A stretch of 41,663 nt of DNA from Brachionus koreanus (lineage: Eukaryota; Rotifera; Eurotatoria; Ploima; Brachionidae): the NCBI GenBank assembly GCA_016987375.1, contig PJRA01000401.1:1618730-1660392 (forward strand). Direction: 5' to 3'. The position numbers and the translations under genes were made by a program. Positions 12,201 to 22,490 of this stretch are shown piece by piece; position 1 is the stretch's first letter, and each line of letters opens with the position of its first letter. The notes under the pieces are model-generated. The model was given only the letters and a program-made list of their open reading frames with translations. It made no database searches and was not told the origin of the DNA.

Positions 12201-13257
12201 TTTTTATCACAAGTAATGATTTGTCTCAAAAACCGTTCATCTAGAGGATTTTTTTAAGTAATTTACTATAAATTTAAAAACGCCGTTGATTATCGAAATC
12301 TGTCTTATCATGAGGAATAATTTGGCAACGTATGTTAGCTTTGTTAATCAAATTAATGTGACGAGATATAGTCGATTGTGATGAATAAAAGTCGTTTGAT
12401 AATCGACGAATACTAAGCTTGAGATTGCTTCCAACAACTTTAAGCATTCTGATCAAGAATGGATAGTATGCTTGATCCTTTCTTCCTTTATTAAATTTTA
12501 AAAATTTTATGACTCAACATAATATTAAGAGGCTGTATTTTTAAAATTATCTGTTTAATTTTCATAATTTTATTAATATCATATAACAATTTTTTAAACT
12601 AAAATATGAAAAGAATTTTTAAAAGTCTATTTTTTCTTAAATTTAAAATAAATTTTTCATTTGAATTTAATTTAGGTTGGCCTAGCAGTTTTGAATGGAT
12701 GTTTAATGGCTATAGGAGGCTTTGATGGTTCAAGTTATTTAAAAACTTGTGAAGTATTCGACGTCGAAGCCAATTGTTGGAAGGTTAGCTGTTCAATGAT
12801 ATATAGACGCTTGGGTGGTGGTGTTGGAGTAGTTAAAATGCAAAAAGAAAAGGAAAAAAGTGGCTTAACAAATGTTCATAAATCGGTGGTCAATCAAAAC
12901 TCCTCTTGGCCACTGTTTTTGTCACCGGTGCCATCGTTATTGGCCAATGTACCCCAAAATCAAGTGCAAATACAAAGCGGATCTGCTAATACTCAAAATT
13001 CTTTTTCTGAATTCTCGATAGCAACTATAGCCTCTTCCGATGATGCGCTTATATCCGATTTTAATGGTTTAAGCACCGAAAGTGGCTCCACACATAATTC
13101 AAATGCTATTTCAAATGGTAGTTCAAGTTCTAGTTTGCTCGTGAATACAGAGTCTTCATCTCCTTCGAGTACAAGTTCAAATATTTCTTTTCAATCAACA
13201 TCAAATCAGTCGAATATGACAAGTCAGAAAAATACGTTTAAGCTGGTAGATCTTTAA
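6221..13257 (+). CDS. KLHL20: Kelch-like protein 20 (KLHL20/diablo) orthologue, CUL3 adaptor
   Basis: Four exons join in frame: 6221-6610, 9592-10601, 10659-10839, 12676-13257, giving 720 residues. All junctions are GT-AG. Order of domains: BTB from about residue 45 ([18 protein letters not shown]), BACK from about 150 ([18 protein letters not shown]), then six kelch repeats at about 297-580, each with a double glycine such as [45 protein letters not shown] and MAIGGFDGS. The repeats follow KLHL20 blade by blade, including [20 protein letters not shown]20 brings substrates to CUL3-RBX1 ubiquitin ligase. After GGGVGVVKM the protein continues for about 140 Ser/Asn/Thr-rich residues absent from vertebrate KLHL20. 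Introns 1 (2,981 bp) and 3 (1,836 bp) are full of transposon relics; intron 2 is 57 bp. Confidence 0.95.
6999..7173 (+). mobile_element. piggyBac-like MITE, copy 1, in KLHL20 intron 1
   Basis: Begins ACTAGAACCACCAAGC and ends TTTTTCAAACGAGTCA. The body is a diverged copy, in opposite orientation, of the repeat at 17973-18165: both share AGCATTTTTTCATGTTTTTT, TTTTATAAAGTAAT and CAAAAGATACGAGAATT. The CTAGAA-type end is typical of piggyBac-derived elements. The right terminus, present in the other copy, is missing here. Confidence 0.6.
7400..7850 (-). pseudogene. LINE (CR1/Jockey-like) ORF2 C-terminal tail in KLHL20 intron 1
   Basis: The minus strand is open for 134 codons (7846-7442). It begins [20 protein letters not shown], continues through [20 protein letters not shown] and ends in a FKIALDKF segment before the stop. 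This is the conserved tail after the reverse transcriptase in CR1/Jockey-type LINEs. A CTACTACTACTATATTG tail follows at about 7420-7405. The element is 5' truncated, as expected for LINE insertion, and has no intact upstream RT. It is the best-preserved LINE tail in the window and lies antisense to the host gene. Confidence 0.85.
8071..8663. mobile_element. hAT-type MITE (577 bp) with 8-bp target-site duplication
   Basis: The element spans 8079-8655. It starts TAGTGTTGGG and ends CCCAACACTA, perfect 10-bp terminal inverted repeats, and is flanked by CTTTATAA at 8071-8078 and 8656-8663. Eight-base duplications and ends of this kind are hAT hallmarks. Inside, both arms are packed with GGCC-containing subterminal motifs (CGGCCAA, GGCCGGCC), much richer in G+C than the surroundings. 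A second inverted pair (about 8250-8290 against 8410-8449, with ACTAAACGGTCTTGAAAA) lets the whole element fold back. It has no transposase frame, so it is non-autonomous. It sits in KLHL20 intron 1. Confidence 0.88.
11670..11883. repeat. near-perfect inverted repeat, 80-bp arms, in KLHL20 intron 3
   Basis: The left arm, 11670-11749, begins ATATTCGAACAGAGCTGAAA; the right arm, 11804-11883, is its reverse complement with one mismatch by eye (TATTAAAATA against TATTACAATA). A 54-bp spacer (11750-11803, containing CTCTCCGGGCTTATAGCGCC) separates them. The structure would form a long hairpin in RNA or cruciform DNA. It could be a fold-back MITE or an inverted duplication; no target-site duplication was found. 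Confidence 0.85.
11900..12490 (-). pseudogene. mariner-like transposase relic in KLHL20 intron 3
   Basis: Minus-strand reading of 12456-12274 gives a helix-turn-helix segment with [20 protein letters not shown] followed by a VPHEL-like IIPHDKTDF. After a frameshift, 12243-12120 gives [15 protein letters not shown], then NYDNRNQ, a stop, and LDQSQSDQP. These correspond to the mariner second HTH, the linker and the first catalytic aspartate (family motif TCDEKW, here TCDKKW). Further left, broken frames resemble the segment before the last catalytic aspartate. Several stops and shifts make it dead. It is truncated on the right by the exon. Confidence 0.75.
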
Positions 13258-13529
13258 AATGTATTTTTTTATGTAAATTTACAAGCATTTTTATTAAAAT
13301 TTCTTATCGAAGTTTGGGTTATCTCAGTTGAAATTTTTAAGCATTTTTAAATTTTGATTAAAAAATTTTTTCCAATGAAATAAAAATAAAAATATTTTTA
13401 ATTATGATTTTTTAGTTTAAATATTTATTCAAGCATTAGTTGATTTCCTGATTAGAAAAAATAAAAACGGTCACACAATACCAATAGATAAAAAAATACG
13501 ATAATGTTTGTATGTTCATAATTAAGATT
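13258..13529. other. 3' flank of KLHL20
   Basis: AT-rich with AATAAAAATAAAAA-like candidates for a polyadenylation signal near 13380-13395. No other feature seen. Confidence 0.4.
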
Positions 13530-13673
13530 GTGGCCGGCCAAAAAAAACTTACCGAGGCCGTGTCCGACCGTTAAAGCCGCCAAAATACGGCCCGTCGATT
13601 TAACGGACACTAACCCTAACTGGCCGGCTTAAAAACGGTCAAAATTACCGACCGTGTGTAGATCGGCTGGCAT
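13530..13673. mobile_element. relic of the GGCC-rich hAT MITE family
   Basis: A G+C-rich island in AT-rich DNA, beginning TGGCCGGCCAAAAAAAACTT and rich in CGGCC, GACCG and GGCCGGC motifs. Its left part matches, in reverse complement, the right subterminal part of the element at 8079-8655 (both have GGCC, a run of A, then CCGAG.CCGTG.CCG). The TAGTGTTGGG terminus is not preserved and no target-site duplication is visible. Confidence 0.65.
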
Positions 13674-14004
13674 TAAAAATTATGTTATTTCTTTATCTTG
13701 ATTTTGTCCTGAAGTTAAATAATGAATTTTTTTTTCTTCATTGAAAACCTCAAGTTTTTCTAAATTTTTTCAAAAAATTTTGTTGAATTGATTTTTTTAA
13801 AGAAGATAAGAAAATGATAACAGTTTAAATTTATTTATTTGATTAAATTTAGAATTTCACACAAGTTTTTTTTCGGAATTTCACACAAGTTTTTGAAATA
13901 TTCATACTTTATTTCTGATTTAAATTTTCAAATTATCCAAATTTAAATTTTTTTAATAAAGATTATTAAAAAATAAGCATAAAAAATACTTTAAATAAAT
14001 CAAG

Positions 14005-14485
14005 GTAATTATAGATGAGCTAGAAGAAATCTTCACCCATCAAATTGGAAACAGTGAAGAACTCAGTAAACTCTGTGAAATAAATGAAAAAGAAATCTTT
14101 AGAGAGAAAAAAAAATTAGAGAAAGATGGAACTGTTGAATCTTTAAGATACTGTCTAAAATCAAGCTTAATCGGAAAAAATAATAAACAAAAACTTGAGC
14201 TATTGACCAAATCGTACTAATGTCGAAAAAATGCACTTGCATCCTAATAAAATATTTTTAAAACAGCACTCAGATAGCTAGAATTGATAGTGAAATTTCA
14301 TAAACTTTAAAATCAAAATTGAGTGTACTGCAGGAATCTGCTTGTATCACTGGTTTTTCTTATTTTAGTAAATAAATTACCATTTTTATTTAGAAATTTT
14401 AGTATTAAAATGTTTGCAGATGATACAACAATTAGTATCTCAAATAAAGACCTCAAAATAGCTTTAAAAAATTAATCAAAATATT
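14005..14485 (+). pseudogene. LINE reverse transcriptase relic
   Basis: An open stretch of about 70 codons from 14007 reads VIIDELEEIFTHQIGN and ends KLELLTKSY before a stop. After frameshifts, 14380-14475 encodes FSIKMFADDTTISISNKDLK, in which FADD is the catalytic signature of reverse transcriptase. The preceding bases give a VNKLPFLFRN segment that fits the usual IYVNDLPF region. The copy is heavily decayed and incomplete at both ends. Confidence 0.7.
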
Positions 14486-16420
14486 TTTAGAAAAAATTCC
14501 TGAATTAATAAAAATACATAATAGTAAATAACAATAGTTTCCGATTCCGAATGGTTCGAATGTGACTCTTCCGATTCTTTAAATTTACAACGATTTTCTT
14601 AATCAATTCTAAAACCAATGTTGCTCTACAACCATGTTCCATGAAAAGACAAAAATCGACTAGTGCCATCATGTTTGTTCTTTAATTCTCAAAAATTTCC
14701 ATTGATCTCATCATTTGAACTTTGGCTTCTATTTCCTTAAAATTATTAATAAATTTGGAAGTTTATACTCAATATTCGTACCTCTTAATTTCTTGTTAGA
14801 TTCTTTTTAAACTTTTTGATTTTGAAAAAAATTCCACATCATTAAAAGATTGGTCATCAATTCATTATTGTTTTTTTTTACTGACAGCCAAAATTTCAAA
14901 ATTAAATTTTGTGCTTTTAAAAATTAATGCAGTGTTAATCAGTCTCTTAATGAGAGGCATGGGCTAACGTGTTGATTAACTTTGACATTGAAATTGGGAT
15001 TTTTTAGTCTTAGCGCTGTTTATTTCAGTTATATAAAAATTTAAAAATTAACTATATTATAATTAACTATATTATTTTATAATCAAAAATTTGCATTTTT
15101 CGAAGACAATTTACGTAAAATAAGATGCTTTAGTTCGAACGATTGACAACAGTGAATAGACCCCCAAATAAAATAACCAAGTTTTAATTATCGAAGCAAA
15201 TTAACTATGACAATAAGCAAATTATTTCTTAAGTTTTAAAAATAATTGTGTTACATTTATGATTAATTTAATTTTTTTTTATACAATATTTTATTAATAA
15301 ATATTTACATTAGATATTTTTTGAATTAATCTTTTACTGCTCTTGTATTTTTATTCGACTAACAAGTAAGTTTGTTGTCCTTTGTAAAATTTTTCCAAAT
15401 AATTCAAAATTTTGGCTGATTAGAAACACATAATGCAAGAGCAAATCGGAGTTTGACTAAATTTTTAAGGTTTTTAAGTTAAAGGCAAAATATTTTGAAG
15501 AGAGCTGAAAAAACTCTTGTCTTAAAAATGAACTCAGATTCATTTTAGAAGCTCATATTTTTTTTTATATTAAATTTGCAATTTGCTTTATTGTTATGAT
15601 AAATTTAAAATTTTATAATTTAAATTTTGAAAATTAACAAATTTTTTTATTTACAAATAGACTTATAGTTTTTCTAAAAATAATTAAAGCCATAATGGAT
15701 GAAGATTTTATCTTTAAAAAAGTCTCATATTGAGCTGAACAATTTTGTTTATTTTACCAAAAAAAAATTTTTGTATTATTGCTAGATTCCAAAAATTATG
15801 AAGTGATTTATTTGTAGCTTTAAATTCAAAACTAAATGCAAATTTACTAAATAACTAAATGGATATTTTTTTTGAATCTAGGTGCGTATTTAAGTGACAG
15901 CCTTTTTTTGGGTAGAATTTAAACTATAAATATGACTTTGAAAAAACAATGTAACATATGTTAAATTTTCAAAAATTTTAAAAAAGCTAATATGTGTTTT
16001 ATTTTGTTTTTTGAAAATTTAATAAATTTCAATTTTTTTTGTTGTAATTTAATTTCTTCTTATTTAAAAAGTAATTATTTGAATTTTTAGTATATACTCA
16101 ATAAAATTGTACAATTTTTTTATTAAGAAAACACTCCAAATTGACTTTATTTCCAAAATTGTGGTAGTCATCGTTTCAAAATCTAACAACGGCACAGATA
16201 TTATGTTAAGACTGAAATTATTGCTAGCGACTAAGAACCCAATCATGAACACTTTAAATATGAAAATGTTAAATAGCCTCAATAATGAGGTTTCTTAGCA
16301 ACATAAAAGCTTTTATTTCTTAACACTCTAAAAGCAACAATTTGCTTGGAATCTAATAAAAAACTCATTTCAATTTATTAGAATTTATTTTAAAAATCGA
16401 AATTTACCATCAATTCAAAA
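14486..16420. other. intergenic stretch, nothing firm
   Basis: AT-rich, with multiple stops in all frames. A pair of overlapping 60-70 codon frames on opposite strands near 16064-16298 has AT-driven composition and no recognisable content. Confidence 0.45.
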
Positions 16421-17633
16421 ATGACCACCATGAATATTCAAGACATTAGGCACAAAAAAATAGTCTCTTCCAAATATACGTAATTTAGGCATTCATGTTG
16501 CATTTTATTTTCAGTCTAAAAATATTTTTTATCTAGGCCTAATTCATATAGAATCTTTTGCGAGGATATTGGTAATCAAAGTGTCCTAGACGAGAACAAA
16601 TACTCGCATCAAGCACCACCCATATACACTCAACCAGCCATAGTTCCTGCCCAAGCAGTCGAGGACCGAAACTTTCCACATGGAGGTCGAGCAGCTGGAT
16701 TCATCCGTGAAAATGCTTACATGCTAAATGAACCAGTAAATCGAATTAGTGCTAAAAATGTAAATAAAGACTTAGAAAAACGTTGGTGGGAATGGCAATT
16801 ACCAGAAAGTGGAGATTGGAAACAAAAATTAAGATCGAATTCATCAGCACCAAGATCTGATTCAACAAATGAGCAAACCAATTTGAACAAAAGTGAATTT
16901 CAGACTACATATCAAAAAGATCATGGCTATATGTATCACTTTGGCAAGCCTAACAGCGAAAATGGCTCTGCCAAACGACATTCTTTTAATCCGAATAATT
17001 CCCATGCCGTTGGAATTGTACCAGTAAATGATTTGAATAGTTTTACAAAAGCAAATGAGCCTCAAAAAGTATTTGTTGATAAAATGTCATTTGATCATGG
17101 ATATGATTCAAGAATTGAAAATAATTATCCAAACAAAGGAAAAGTAAATATTAAGACAATTAGTTAAGACATTATTTATTTCATTTTTTTAAAAGAGACA
17201 AGGAGCTTTTGTTCTCGATCAAATAGAACCAAGACGAGTGGTTGGTAATCAATCAAGAGCTGATTCAAATAAAGGCCTTGGCATGTGGGATGTAATGCAT
17301 CCAAACGAAACTCCATTGGGAAATGCCAGTCCAAATACATTGATTTATAAAAAGCCACCTAGTGGTGTGACTGATGAGCAAAGAAGACAGAGAAGAGATC
17401 CAATCGGATACTTTGATGATGCGAGATTTGGTGGAAGTTTGGGTCAAGGTGCGCCAAATACTATCCCAGCGCCTAATTTCAATCCGATTATTCAAGCAAA
17501 TACAAATGAACCGATTACTGGTGGCTATCAGCCTTCATGGAACAATGCTTCTGATTTCTACAATGAGCCTGCCAAGCATAACAATATTTTGGAAAATTTT
17601 CAAAAACCGATTGCCGTCGGTATTCAAAATTAA
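16421..17633 (+). CDS. uncharacterised 367-residue protein, Asn/Pro/Gly-rich
   Basis: Three exons join without a frame break: 16421-16479, 16537-17143 and 17196-17633, with GT-AG introns of 57 and 52 bp. The start ATG is chosen because the 59-base first exon restores the frame exactly into TPNSYRIFCEDIG. There is no signal peptide, membrane segment or coiled coil. Visible elements: a Pro/Gln-rich part near residues 45-60, HGGRAAGFIRENAY near 68-81, a tryptophan cluster KRWWEWQLPESGDW near 101-114, a FQTTYQKDHGYMYHF block near 141-155, and GMWDVMHPNETPLGNASPNT near 231-250. I do not recognise the family. Repeated tyrosine/glycine/proline blocks recall axonemal microtubule inner proteins, but this is weak inference. 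The gene is well supported by its splice structure. Confidence 0.75.
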
Positions 17634-17968
17634 AATTTTAGTTCAGATTTTTTTGTTATTGTTGATCGAAATCAAACAATTAGCTTTTTTTATTATGTCT
17701 AGATATTGTTCAAACTAATTATTTTCCATAGGAAAATTAAAATCTAATAATTAATTAAAAATAAAATTTTTATAAATTTTATATTATTATGTTTTGAAAA
17801 GATCAGCAAACCAAGTAAAGAATGTGGTTAAAATAAAATAATATTTTATCAGTGCAGATTTTATTCTCACTTAAATATCATCAGAGATTTATAGCAAAAT
17901 TTTGAGATTGATTCAGATAAGAATAGATATATATATTTCTCATAGATAGAAAATCATTCTTTATTTCA
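17634..17968. other. 3' flank of the 16421-17633 gene
   Basis: AT-rich flank with AATAAAATTTTTATAAATTT-like sequence near 17760. No coding or RNA feature seen. Confidence 0.4.
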
Positions 17969-18165
17969 TTAACACTAGAAGCACCAAACGAGTCAGTTGA
18001 CTCGTTTGAAAATTTTTTAAATTCTCGTATCTTTTGAGCGGTTTTTTCAAATAAATATATCTTTTTTGATTTATGTAGATTTTAAAATTTTCTTTAAAAA
18101 ATGACATTACTTTATAAAATATTTTTGAATTAAAAAAACATGAAAAAATGCTTGTGAAATTCAAA
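17969..18165 (-). mobile_element. piggyBac-like MITE, copy 2
   Basis: TTAA at 17969-17972 is followed directly by CACTAGAAGCACC and then the 24-base perfect palindrome centred near 18001 (arms CAAACGAGTCA and TGACTCGTTTG). A TTAA target followed by a CACTAGAA-type terminus is the signature of piggyBac-derived MITEs. The body is homologous in inverted orientation to 6999-7173. The far end, around 18150-18165, is eroded (TTCACAAGC where copy 1 has ACCACCAAGC), and the second TTAA is not evident. Confidence 0.65.
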
Positions 18166-19977
18166 TAATACAAAAATAAAATCTTTATTTTCTCTTTTAT
18201 TAGTTAATCAGATCAATAATCAATTTATATCCTAGTCATTTTTTTGTATTTTTTTACATGAGAAAAATAATATGAGATAAAAATGGTTGCGATTTTTTTA
18301 AGTATATTTTTATAATAGTTTATTCGATTTTAACAAAAACGAAGAACTTTTGTTCAATTTGTTTTTGAATTTCAGAATACCTAATAATGTAGGAATAAAT
18401 TTGAAAGCATAAAATTTTGTAGGAATAAAATACTTAAAAATTAAAAAATATGCAAAATCCATAAGTATCAAAAGCATTAGAATAAATTGGATGAGTTGTA
18501 TTATTACATGGATATTATAAAACTTTCACACAAAAAGCACATAAAACACTGAATAAATAAAACTAAAATAAGCGTTTTAAAACTTTTTGAAAAAATTAAA
18601 GATTAAGATAGCAGCGTTATAAGTACTTGAGATGGATGTGTCAAAAAAATATAACAAAAAAAACTCGAAAGAGAAGTAAAGAATCAAATAATCTTGCAGG
18701 GTACTGTTCTAGCTGTGGTAGGTTCCAGTTTTGTCTCTTTTTGAGAAGCCTTTAAAGATTATTTAGGCTATAGTAAAATGCTGATCAACTCAATAAACTA
18801 TCTCTAAAGCAGTTGATACCTTCAAGCTTAATTTTGAACATTCAATAAATGAGAAACAGTTTAGAGTGTATATTTTAGGTTATTTGTATATTTTAGTGTA
18901 TATTTTCTATTTTTTAAATATTAATAATATTTAGTTTTTCATTATTAATTAACAAAAATTCTTCTTTAAAAAGCATTTGTCAGACAATTATGGACTATGG
19001 AAAAAAACTAAAAACAGCAGAGCGCACAATGGTCAGAAGAATGATTAACTTTTTAAAAAATTTTTGAAATTTCAATTTTATGAAAAGACACTTATAAAAA
19101 AAAGTCAATTGTTGCTCATTTAATGATTACACAAACTATAATTTAAATTCTATAGCTGTGTAACTCTTCGTTGTAAAACAATTAAAATTTATTTATACAT
19201 CTTTTGTAATGGAGCTCACGCATTCCTACAAATAAAAATCTACTGCCAAAAAAAAAATGTTCAACTGTTCCCTTATCGCAAAACTTTCTAAAACAAAAAT
19301 AAAAACACTATTTAAAAATATCTTGAACACCAAAAAAAATTTTAATTTTTTAAAATAATCTTCCCTATCTAAAAAGCTTAAATTTTAAATTAACTGTGAA
19401 TTTTTGATTCAGATTAAAAATGAAAAAGAAATTTGAGATTATTTTAATATTGGTTTAACAAACATTTTGTCAAATTTGGCTTTTATTCCCATCAGTTAGC
19501 TTTCAAAATTATTTTTTTAAACTGAAGGAGTTTCGGCTCAGTACAGATATACAAATAAATAAATAATCAATTGATTTTTAAGATTCAAAAATTAGCTCTT
19601 AAAAAATTAACTTTTTTTTTTTTTCTCTTTTTTGATAGTTCACCATCTTTTTCCTTTTTTGTATTGAAATTTTTATGAAAATTCACAATTCTGTCACATG
19701 GCTGCAAATATAACAAATTGATTTAAAATTAATTTTTAGCTTTTTTAAAATATTCTATTAAATTTTAATTAAGGCTAAACTTTTTGACTTTATTTTAGAA
19801 TTTAATTATGAAAAAAATTTTTAGAATTATAAATTTTTTTAAAAATTGACATAATCAAATTAGGCTTTTTTGTAAAATAATTTTTGTTGCCTAATGTACA
19901 AATTAAATTTTTTAAAACATGAAAAATAAACAAAATATCTAAAAAGCCCCATAGTTATTAATTATGTGTATTAGTTT
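18166..19977. other. intergenic stretch with a possible LINE fragment
   Basis: Mostly featureless AT-rich DNA. At 18976-19050 the plus strand reads ICQTIMDYGKKLKTAERTMV followed by RRMIN, recalling the TYG..TWTLT...E..QR.MERRML region of some LINE polyproteins. Only about 25 residues support this, so it is weak. Confidence 0.3.
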
Positions 19978-20952
19978 CTAGGTGCTTAAATTTCTTTCAA
20001 AATTTTTATACAATGCTGAGCACTCATCTTCAAACGATACAAATTTCTTAAGACTATCAGGAAGATAAAGCTGTTGAATTTCATGAGACGAATAGTGCTT
20101 GAGGCCACGCTTAATTGCTATCCGACACAAGTTTTTTAAGGACAAAGGAAATAAGCAATCCAATGAAGGAAAATTGAAATTTTTTTCCTTATCTTGTTTT
20201 AAATTTGTCTGATTGCCGAAGAAATTTTTTTGACTTAGAGACTGCTGAATTTCTTCGTTTCGATTATTAAGCATTTTTATTAAACTTTGGTATTCTATTT
20301 TCTGCAATAAACCATTGAGTATTAATGCCTCAAAAAGCTTGTACAAAGAATACTTGAGCCTTTTTTCTTCGTTTTGCAAAAAATATTCGTCAGTGTATAA
20401 ATGCATTGAGCCAGCAAACCATGTCAAACAAGGCCTTCGATAAATGAGAGAACACTTTAATTTGCATATTAAAATGTATTTGACCATAAAGCCCTCGAAA
20501 GTGTTTGTAAAATGGGGATTGAAGAATCTCTCCTGGTATGATGTGACAAACATTAAATGCCAATTCTCGCATGTGGTCAATGAATCAAGCAATTCGCTTT
20601 GCACAACCTGGTTTATTAAATTTAAGTCACTGCATCGAAATAAAAAATATACTGAAGAATTACTAAACTTTCTCTTATTTAACAGGTACATATTGACTAT
20701 TGGCTTTGACGATACATCACAAGTGATGTATTTAAGTTCTGAAAGGCCAACTTTGTCCATGAATAGTTCTAGAAAATCACAACCATTTGGATAATTGCAA
20801 CTTTTGATATTTAGGCATTTTGTCACTATTTCGTTTAGGATATTTGGTTTTAGATCAATAATTTGCTTTATGTGGTTCTCAAGATTATAATCAAATGTAT
20901 CTATGTCTAAGTCGTCTACACACTTGCGCAACCTATTTGTTAAATCGGACAT
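19978..20952 (-). CDS. SOCS-box protein, probable CUL5 ubiquitin ligase substrate receptor
   Basis: A single-exon frame. The start is placed at the first ATG (20952-20950, MSDLTNRLRKCVDDLDIDTF), giving 324 residues; the frame is open a little further upstream but without ATG. Residues about 269-306 form a SOCS box: PLSLKNLCRIAIKRGL, the Elongin B/C-binding BC-box, followed by YLPDSLKKFVSF, the position of the Cullin-5 box (canonical LPLP is here LPDS). Such proteins bring substrates to Elongin-Cullin5-RBX2 ligases. The N-terminal 260 residues are helical-looking and cysteine-containing, and may hold degenerate ankyrin-type repeats, but no SH2, WD40, SPRY or clear ankyrin signature is visible. 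Absence of introns is unusual beside the split genes around it. The exact family (ASB-like or other) is undecided. Confidence 0.7.
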   Translation of the reverse strand: MSDLTNRLRKCVDDLDIDTFDYNLENHIKQIIDLKPNILNEIVTKCLNIKSCNYPNGCDFLELFMDKVGLSELKYITCDVSSKPIVNMYLLNKRKFSNSSVYFLFRCSDLNLINQVVQSELLDSLTTCENWHLMFVTSYQERFFNPHFTNTFEGFMVKYILICKLKCSLIYRRPCLTWFAGSMHLYTDEYFLQNEEKRLKYSLYKLFEALILNGLLQKIEYQSLIKMLNNRNEEIQQSLSQKNFFGNQTNLKQDKEKNFNFPSLDCLFPLSLKNLCRIAIKRGLKHYSSHEIQQLYLPDSLKKFVSFEDECSALYKNFERNLST

Positions 20953-20973
20953 AGTTGCACGATCTAAGGTCAA

Positions 20974-22394
20974 GAGTAATTATTTCTATTTTATTTGCAA
21001 AAAATATGGCCAAAGTTTTTTAAAACTTTTAATTTTGTTTAAGAATTTTAAAATTTTATTATAAAAATTTATTATACAAATAAAAATGCGATTTGCATAA
21101 AATTTACGTCTCTCTAATTTATACAATTTTTTTAAATCAAATTAGCTCCATTTCGGCATCTAAAATGAAAAATAAAAAATAAATATTTGGAGATAAATTT
21201 TTTAGAATTTTTTCTTTAGAAATTTTAATAATATAACTCATGTATAAAATTCATAATATGAAAAATAAGAAAATTGATTTTCTTAAAAAGATTTTTTTTT
21301 TAAATTTAAAAAAAAGTAAAAGTATCTTAAAAAAATTATTAGAAGTAAATTTCTTTTTTTTGTGAAACCAAAGTTCATCATCATGATAATTATAGATATT
21401 TTTCTAATTTTACGAAAAGTTTTAGTAAAGATAAGACAAAATTATTCTCGTTAAAAAGACTAAATCATTAAATTTTTCCATAAAAAAAGTGTTTTTAAAC
21501 TTCTTATTCAACTTTAATGTTATATAATAATAACTGTAATTTGCAACTGTATATTTTTTTAAGATAATGCTTTAAAAAAAATCTTTTTGAATTATTTATG
21601 CATATGTTAAGTATTATACTACTTCTAAATAGTAGTACAATAAAGAACTTCGATTCATTAATTTTTTTTTAATTTAAAATTAAGTTTTGCATATGATTTA
21701 AAGTATATTATAATTAAAATTATAATTATTTGATTTTTATTTTTGAAAATAAAAAATATCTTTGCTTCAATGATTAGCTAACAAAGGTTGTTTTTATTTC
21801 TTTTAGTGATTGACAATTTCCGTAAAAAAAAGTCTTTCAGTTTCTGGGTTATTTGTTATAAAAGCACAAACGTCCAAAAAAATTTGAAGAGCTTTTGAGC
21901 AGTTTTTGGTTCTTATGTTTAAAAACTTAATATTTTTGAAAAAAATTTTTTACTCGTAATTTACAAAAATTTATCATAAAATCAAAATGAATCTTTTAAA
22001 AGCTACGATTTGATTTTCCTTATATTTTGTTCGGACTGTTAATTAGACCCTTAAAGACAATTAAAGATAATTATTGCATTTCAAATAATTATTTGATATA
22101 AGTACATGTATATTTAGAATGTCCACTCCTAGTCTAACACAAAATATAAAGAAAATTGAAAAATAAAAAGAAAAAGAGAATAACTTCCAAGAAATAATAG
22201 TTAATCAACTTACACTGTTTCAATTTTGAATATAAAATTCAATTAAAATATAAATGGAGTTTGGATTAGAAAGCATTTGTAGACATTTAAAGAACTACGA
22301 CAAATATACTAACAAACTAAAAAACAAGAAACTAAATCTCTTCAGTTTTATTTTGAAATTTTTTTTCTTGAAATTTACGTAAAATTTAGTATAT
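20974..22394. other. intergenic stretch, nothing recognisable
   Basis: AT-rich with long A and T runs. It would contain the promoter of the minus-strand SOCS-box gene. No coding, RNA or transposon signature seen. Confidence 0.5.
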
Positions 22395-22490
22395 TTTTGT
22401 AGTAGAAGTAGGAAATAGAACAGCAACAACTTGAACTATAACAAGTTCAAGTAGAGCCCTTTAGGGCTGTAGCTGTCGTATATTTTGAAT
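22395..22490 (-). repeat. possible LINE 3'-end fragment
   Basis: On the minus strand the stretch reads through TACAGCCCTAAAGGGCTCTA to TTCCTACTTCTACTAC, resembling the CTACTACTA-type 3' tails of the LINE relics at 3430 and 7400. The perfect palindrome CCCTAAAGGG lies inside. Only tail features support it. Confidence 0.35.

Noticed and set aside
16064..16298. Opposed 60-70 codon frames
   Set aside because: AT-rich chance frames, with no splice or homology support.
17374..17718. Plus-strand 114-codon frame overlapping the unknown gene
   Set aside because: Alternative frame of exon 3 of the 16421-17633 gene; the spliced frame has far better composition and phase support.
20390..20794. Short frames on both strands within the SOCS-box gene
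   Set aside because: Shadows of the longer minus-strand coding frame.
20953..20973. Seven extra codons upstream of the SOCS-box ATG
   Set aside because: The upstream codon is TTG, not ATG; a nuclear eukaryotic gene would start at the first ATG (20952).
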